In this document: piece by piece, positions 5,187 to 9,633 of the stretch | Layout: every line of letters begins with the position of its first letter | Position numbering within the stretch: position 1 is the stretch's first letter | Origin: Alphaproteobacteria bacterium | Lineage (GTDB): Bacteria > Pseudomonadota > Alphaproteobacteria > UBA828 | Length of the DNA: 9,633 nucleotides | Assembly: GCA_029937205.1 (NCBI GenBank) | Contig: JAPYQV010000068.1 | Coordinates: forward strand, 1-9,633 | Direction of reading: 5' to 3' | Notes under the pieces: generated by a model | Database searches by the model: none | What the model was told of the DNA's origin: nothing | The model's input: the letters and a program-made list of their open reading frames with translations, nothing else | Position numbers and translations under genes: made by a program

Positions 5187-6611
5187 ATGCTTAAATTCGT
5201 CGATATCGATGCAAAACGGCCCGACAAGCGCGAGCCCAAAGAGCGCCGCGCCGATTGGAACGAGGTTTACCGCGACTTCGTGCCCGAGCGCGCCAACGAG
5301 CAAGCATCGCGCTGCTCGCAATGCGGCGTGCCGTTTTGCCAGATCCACTGCCCGGTGCAGAACAATATTCCCGATTGGCTGATGTTGACCGCCGCCGGGC
5401 GCCTGCAGGAGGCCTATGAGGTCTCTTCGGCGACCAATAACTTTCCCGAAATATGCGGCCGCATCTGCCCGCAGGATTTGCTCTGCGAGGGCAACTGCGT
5501 GATCGAAAAGGGCTTCGATTCGGTAACCATCGGCGCGGTCGAGCGCTACATCACCGATACGGCGTTCGAGAATGGCTGGGTCAAGCCGGCCAATCCAACC
5601 GTCGAGCGGCCCGAATCCGTCGGTATCATCGGCGCCGGCCCGGGCGGTCTGGCGGCGGCGGACATGCTGCGCCAGCAAGGCTACCAAGTGCATGTCTATG
5701 ACCGCTATGACCGTGTCGGCGGGCTGATGATCTACGGCATTCCCAATTTTAAATTGGAGAAGAGCATTATCGAACGGCGGGCAAACCTGCTGATTGAGGG
5801 CGACGTCAATTTCCATCTCAATTTCGAAGTCGGGCGCGACGCCACACTGAGCGAACTGCGCGGCCGTCACGATGCCATCCTGATCGCCACCGGCGCCTAC
5901 CAATCGCGCGATATCAAAGTGCCGGGCGTCGGTCTCGAAAATATCTTCATGGCGATGGATTACCTCACCGCGAGCAACCGCAAGGGCCTCGGCGACACGG
6001 TGCCGCGTTTTGAAGATGGCAGCTTGAACGCGGCGGGCAAAAACGTCGTCGTCATCGGCGGCGGCGATACGGCGATGGACTGCGTGCGCACGGCGGTCCG
6101 GCAAAAAGCCAAATCCGTCACCTGCCTCTATCGCCGCGACCGGGCAAATATGCCGGGCTCGCTGCAGGAAGTGACCCATGCCGAGGAAGAAGGCGTCATT
6201 TTCGCCTGGCTCTCGGCGCCGGAAGCCTTTATCGGCGACAGCGCCGTGGAGGGCGTGCGCGCGGTGCACATTCATCTTGGCGTGGCCGACGCATCGGGGC
6301 GCCAGACACCGCAGCCAATTGCCGGCTCGAGCCATACCCACGCCGCCGATATCGCCATCAAGGCGCTCGGCTTCGACCCCGAGGATCTGCCCACCCTGTT
6401 CGACGCGCCGGAACTGGACGTCACACGCTGGGGCACGGTGAAAGTGGATTGGAGCTCGATGATGACCAATCTGGATGGTGTCTTCGCCGCCGGAGATATC
6501 GTCCGCGGCGCCTCGCTGGTGGTCCTGGCGATCGGCGACGGGCGTGACGCGGCGGCGGCCATTCACCGCTATATCGGCGCCCGCGCCATCCCGCTCGAAG
6601 ATGCGGTTTGA
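5187..6611 (+). CDS. gltD: Glutamate synthase (NADPH) small subunit
   Basis: GltD takes electrons from NADPH through FAD and passes them via iron-sulfur clusters to GltB for glutamate formation from glutamine and 2-oxoglutarate. The 474-aa product has the normal length. The N-terminal adrenodoxin-like domain carries two cysteine groups, C43-C46-C51-C55 and C90-C94-C100-C104, the expected 4Fe-4S ligands. The FAD Rossmann motif is VGIIGAGPGGLAAADM (GAGPGG 149-154). The NADPH motif is VVVIGGGDTAMDCVRTA (GGGDTA 291-296). The C-terminal FAD motif is GVFAAGDIVRGASLVVLAIG (431-450). The start at 5187 follows a good ribosome binding site (GGAAG at 5177-5181). gltB follows after 10 bases, so the two are clearly one operon. 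The order small-then-large is opposite to E. coli gltBD and fits what I recall of Azospirillum-type alphaproteobacteria. Confidence 0.97.
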   Translation: MLKFVDIDAKRPDKREPKERRADWNEVYRDFVPERANEQASRCSQCGVPFCQIHCPVQNNIPDWLMLTAAGRLQEAYEVSSATNNFPEICGRICPQDLLCEGNCVIEKGFDSVTIGAVERYITDTAFENGWVKPANPTVERPESVGIIGAGPGGLAAADMLRQQGYQVHVYDRYDRVGGLMIYGIPNFKLEKSIIERRANLLIEGDVNFHLNFEVGRDATLSELRGRHDAILIATGAYQSRDIKVPGVGLENIFMAMDYLTASNRKGLGDTVPRFEDGSLNAAGKNVVVIGGGDTAMDCVRTAVRQKAKSVTCLYRRDRANMPGSLQEVTHAEEEGVIFAWLSAPEAFIGDSAVEGVRAVHIHLGVADASGRQTPQPIAGSSHTHAADIAIKALGFDPEDLPTLFDAPELDVTRWGTVKVDWSSMMTNLDGVFAAGDIVRGASLVVLAIGDGRDAAAAIHRYIGARAIPLEDAV

Positions 6612-6621
6612 GGCAAAGCCC

Positions 6622-9600
6622 ATGGCAGCAAGGAACAATTCGAAATGCGGCGAGCGCTTTGCCGCCAACTGGCGCGAAAACGCCGCGCGGCTGGAGCGCG
6701 ACGGCCTCTATCGCCGGTCCGACGAGCATGATTCCTGTGGCGTCGGGCTGATCGCGACGCTCGACGGCACGCCGCGCCGTGACGTGGTGGAAGCGGCCAT
6801 CGCTGCGCTAAAGGCGGTGTGGCACCGGGGTGCCGTGGATGCCGACGGCAAGACCGGTGACGGCGCCGGCATCCATGTCGAAATACCGCAGGATTTTTTC
6901 AAGGAGCATGCCGAGAATACCGGCCACCGGCCGAAGCAAGGCCGCCTCGCGCTTGGCATGATATTTCTGCCCAAGACGGATCTCGGCGCGCAGGAAACTT
7001 GCCGCGGCATTGTCGAAACCGAAATCCTCCGCTTCGGCCACGGCATTTACGGCTGGCGCCAGGTGCCGATCGACTATGCGGTGATCGGCGAGAAGGCCAA
7101 TGCCACCCGGCCTGAAATCGAACAGGTGATGATTTCCAATGACCGCGGCGTCGACGAAGACCAATTCGAGATCGACCTCTACATCATCCGCCGCCGCATC
7201 GAGAAAAAGGCTCTCGAGCATCATATCAAGGATTTTTATATCTGCTCGCTGAGCTGCCGCACGGTGGTCTACAAAGGCATGTTCCTGGCCGAGCAGCTCA
7301 CCGCGTTTTATCCCGATCTGTTGGACAAGCGTTTCATCTCGAGCTTCGCCATATTTCACCAGCGCTATTCGACCAACACCTTCCCCACTTGGCGCCTGGC
7401 GCAGCCCTTCCGCATGATCTCGCACAATGGTGAATTCAACACCATCAAGGGCAATACCAATTGGATGAAGAGCCACGAAACCCGCGCCGCAAGCGAGGTG
7501 TTCGAGGACTATAACGACGAAATTTTTCCTCTCATCGAGCCCGACGCCTCCGATTCCATGGCAATGGATTCGGTGATGGAAGCGCTGGTCTTTGCCGGGC
7601 GGCCGATGCCGGCGGCGCATTGCATGATGGTGCCAGAATCCTGGTCGCACCGCCCGCACATGCCCGAAGCACACCGCGATTTCTTCGCCTATTGCAATTG
7701 CGTCATCGAACCCTGGGACGGCCCGGCGGCCATCGCCGCGTCGGACGGGCGCTGGGTAATCGCCGGCATGGACCGGAACGGTCTGCGCCCGCTGCGCTAT
7801 ACGATCACCGAAGACGGCCTGCTGGTGGTCGGTTCCGAGACCGGCATGGTGCCAATCGACGAAGCCGCGGTGATGGAAAAAGGCCGGCTCGGGCCGGGCG
7901 AGATGATCGGCGTCAATCTGGCCGAGGGCCGCTTCTATCACGACCGCGAACTCAAGGACATGCTGGCGGCGCGCCACCCCTATGGCGAGTGGGTCAAAAA
8001 GATCGTCGAAATCGACAGCCTGATCGGCTCGGAGAAAGAGCCGGTGATCTACGCGCCCGAAGAGCTGAACCATCGCCAACGGGTGTTCGGCCACACCATG
8101 GAAGATCTTGAGATGATCCTCCAGCCCATGGTCGAGGACGGCAAAGAGCCGACCGGCTCCATGGGCGACGATACGCCGCTCGCCGTGCTCTCCAAGCATC
8201 ATCGCGGCCTGCATCATTTCTTCCGCCAGAATTTCAGCCAGGTCACCAACCCGCCGATCGATTCGCTACGCGAGTACGGCGTGATGAGCCTGAAAACCCG
8301 GCTCGGCAATCTCGGCAACATGTTCGGCGAAAGCGAAACCCAGACCGATCTTTTACAGCTCAATTCGCCGGTTCTGACCAATGCGGAATTCGCCGCCATG
8401 CTGCGCTATATGGGCGACAAGGCGGCCTGGATCGATTGCACCTTCGAGGCCGGCGAGGGCCACAACGAATTAACCGAAGCCATGGACCGTATCCGCCTCG
8501 AGGCGGAAGACGCGGTGCGCGGCGGCGCCGTGCATCTGGTGCTGAGCGACGAAAATACCTCCAGCGAGCGCGCCCCGGTGCCGATGATCCTGGCCGCCGG
8601 TGCCGTGCACAGCCATCTGGTGACGCAAAAACTACGCACTTTCACTTCCCTCAATGTGCGCTCCGGCGAATGCCTGGATGTGCATTATTTCGCCGTTCTG
8701 ATTGGCGTCGGCGCGACCACGGTCAATGCCTATCTGGCCCAGGAAAGCATCGCCGATCGCCAGGCGCGCGGCCTCTTCGGCAATCTCAGCCTGGACGAAT
8801 GCTGCCAGCGTTTCCGTACCGCCGTCGATGCGGGTATGCTCAAAATTCTCTCGAAGATGGGCATCTCGGTGCTCGGCTCCTATCGTGGCGCCTATAATTT
8901 CGAGGCGGTTGGCCTGTCGCGCGCGCTGGTCGCCGAATTTTTCCCCGGCATGAGTTCGCGCATTTCCGGCATCGGCCTTTCGGGCATCAAGCAGCGCGTG
9001 CTGCGGCTTCACCTGAAGGCGCACGAGACAACCCAAACCACGCTCCCGGTCGGCGGCCTCTACAAGGCCAGAACCTCGGGCGAGGTGCATGCCTTCGATG
9101 GCCGCCTGATCCACATGCTGCAGCATGCGCTGGCCAGTGATTCCTACGCCACCTACAAAAAATATTCGAGCGGCGTCAACGACATGCCGCCGGTCCATGT
9201 GCGCGACCTGCTCGACTTCAAAACCCACGGCGAGCCGGTGGCGCTGGAAGAAGTCGAATCGATCACCGAAATTCGCAAACGCTTCATGTCCGGCAGCATG
9301 TCGCACGGCGCGTTGTCGCGCGAAGCCCATGAGACACTCGCCATCGCCATGAACCGCATCGGCGCCGCATCGTGCTCCGGCGAAGGCGGCGAAGACCCGG
9401 CGCGCTATACGCCGCGCGCCAACGGCGACAATGCCATCTCGGCGGTCAAACAGATCGCCTCGGGGCGCTTCGGCGTCACGGCGGAATATCTCAACCGCTG
9501 CCGCGAGATTGAAATCAAAATGGCCCAGGGCGCCAAGCCCGGCGAAGGCGGCCAACTGCCGGGCTTCAAGGTGTCGGAAGAAATTGCCCGCCTGCGCTGC

Positions 9601-9633
9601 GCCACGCCCGGCGTGACGTTGATCTCACCGCCG
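6622..9633 (+). CDS. gltB: Glutamate synthase (NADPH) large subunit, 3' end beyond window
   Basis: GltB hydrolyses glutamine in its amidotransferase domain and channels ammonia to the FMN site, where 2-oxoglutarate becomes glutamate. The frame stays open for 1004 codons up to the window end. The family is normally about 1500 residues, so roughly the last third is missing. A 38-residue propeptide precedes the catalytic cysteine C39 in DEHDSCGVGLIA, as expected for class II amidotransferases processed to an N-terminal Cys. Other glutaminase landmarks are FHQRYSTNTFPTW (H246 region), ISHNGEFNTIKGN (N269, G270) and GMDRNGLRPLRY. The FMN/synthase domain begins with MSGSMSHGALSREAHE (SHGALS from 894) and includes SGEGGEDPARY, SGRFGVTAEYL and MAQGAKPGEGGQLPG (K972, E975). 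The 3Fe-4S cysteines should lie beyond the window. The start ATG 6622 has GAGG at 6610-6613, overlapping the gltD stop codon, which suggests translational coupling. Confidence 0.97.
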   Translation, partial: MAARNNSKCGERFAANWRENAARLERDGLYRRSDEHDSCGVGLIATLDGTPRRDVVEAAIAALKAVWHRGAVDADGKTGDGAGIHVEIPQDFFKEHAENTGHRPKQGRLALGMIFLPKTDLGAQETCRGIVETEILRFGHGIYGWRQVPIDYAVIGEKANATRPEIEQVMISNDRGVDEDQFEIDLYIIRRRIEKKALEHHIKDFYICSLSCRTVVYKGMFLAEQLTAFYPDLLDKRFISSFAIFHQRYSTNTFPTWRLAQPFRMISHNGEFNTIKGNTNWMKSHETRAASEVFEDYNDEIFPLIEPDASDSMAMDSVMEALVFAGRPMPAAHCMMVPESWSHRPHMPEAHRDFFAYCNCVIEPWDGPAAIAASDGRWVIAGMDRNGLRPLRYTITEDGLLVVGSETGMVPIDEAAVMEKGRLGPGEMIGVNLAEGRFYHDRELKDMLAARHPYGEWVKKIVEIDSLIGSEKEPVIYAPEELNHRQRVFGHTMEDLEMILQPMVEDGKEPTGSMGDDTPLAVLSKHHRGLHHFFRQNFSQVTNPPIDSLREYGVMSLKTRLGNLGNMFGESETQTDLLQLNSPVLTNAEFAAMLRYMGDKAAWIDCTFEAGEGHNELTEAMDRIRLEAEDAVRGGAVHLVLSDENTSSERAPVPMILAAGAVHSHLVTQKLRTFTSLNVRSGECLDVHYFAVLIGVGATTVNAYLAQESIADRQARGLFGNLSLDECCQRFRTAVDAGMLKILSKMGISVLGSYRGAYNFEAVGLSRALVAEFFPGMSSRISGIGLSGIKQRVLRLHLKAHETTQTTLPVGGLYKARTSGEVHAFDGRLIHMLQHALASDSYATYKKYSSGVNDMPPVHVRDLLDFKTHGEPVALEEVESITEIRKRFMSGSMSHGALSREAHETLAIAMNRIGAASCSGEGGEDPARYTPRANGDNAISAVKQIASGRFGVTAEYLNRCREIEIKMAQGAKPGEGGQLPGFKVSEEIARLRCATPGVTLISPP

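Noticed and set aside
5067..6668. Minus-strand open frame of 533 codons opposite gltD
   Set aside because: It is a long antisense frame caused by GC-rich codon bias. Its translation is rich in D, R, H and A with no recognisable domain, while gltD on the plus strand has all family motifs.
6808..8217. Minus-strand open frame of 469 codons opposite gltB, and a similar one at 8632-9555
   Set aside because: Both are antisense shadows of the gltB frame, which is continuous from 6622 to the window end with glutaminase and FMN-domain motifs.
5187..9633. gltD placed before gltB, reversed relative to E. coli
   Set aside because: This order is already known in Azospirillum-like alphaproteobacteria and is not new.

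Overview
This window reads as a chromosomal segment of a GC-rich alphaproteobacterium, probably near Rhodospirillales. The support is the gene content: a short (about 200 aa) RNase D-type exonuclease near a KdsD/KpsF isomerase, an NDUFA9-like NAD(P)-binding protein beside UppP, and glutamate synthase genes in the order gltD-gltB. The genes are GC-rich. The longer intergenic stretches are clearly more AT-rich or full of repeats. No plasmid, prophage, IS transposase, CRISPR array, rRNA or intact tRNA gene is visible.

Layout. Bases 1-541 (minus) hold the N-terminal SIS-domain part of kdsD (arabinose-5-phosphate isomerase, Kdo/LPS synthesis), cut by the window edge. Bases 542-782 form a divergent intergenic region with three tandem 11-bp units (CAGTGGGAAAA). 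Bases 783-1874 (plus) encode a PurM-family AIR synthase of an unusual sequence type. Bases 1875-2225 contain no gene. They hold a duplicated GC-rich terminator-like unit and a 242-bp foldback element with long inverted arms. Bases 2226-2840 (minus) encode an RNase D-like DEDDy exonuclease. Bases 2959-3978 (plus) encode an NDUFA9-like Rossmann protein, which converges on uppP (3986-4867, minus). Bases 4868-5186 are an AT-rich intergenic region with a candidate promoter and a perfect 14-bp hairpin upstream of gltD. Bases 5187-6611 (gltD) and 6622-9633 (gltB, cut by the window end) form a tight operon for NADPH-dependent glutamate synthase.

How the genes fit together. kdsD and uppP serve the cell envelope (Kdo supply; recycling of the undecaprenyl carrier). 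purM serves purine synthesis. gltDB assimilates ammonium nitrogen as glutamate. Apart from gltDB these are housekeeping neighbours, not one pathway. The least ordinary parts are non-coding: the triple repeat between kdsD and purM, the foldback element between the convergent purM and rnd genes, and the hairpin leader of the glt operon. The purM gene itself may be a later insertion between rnd and kdsD. No clearly novel multi-gene system is visible.
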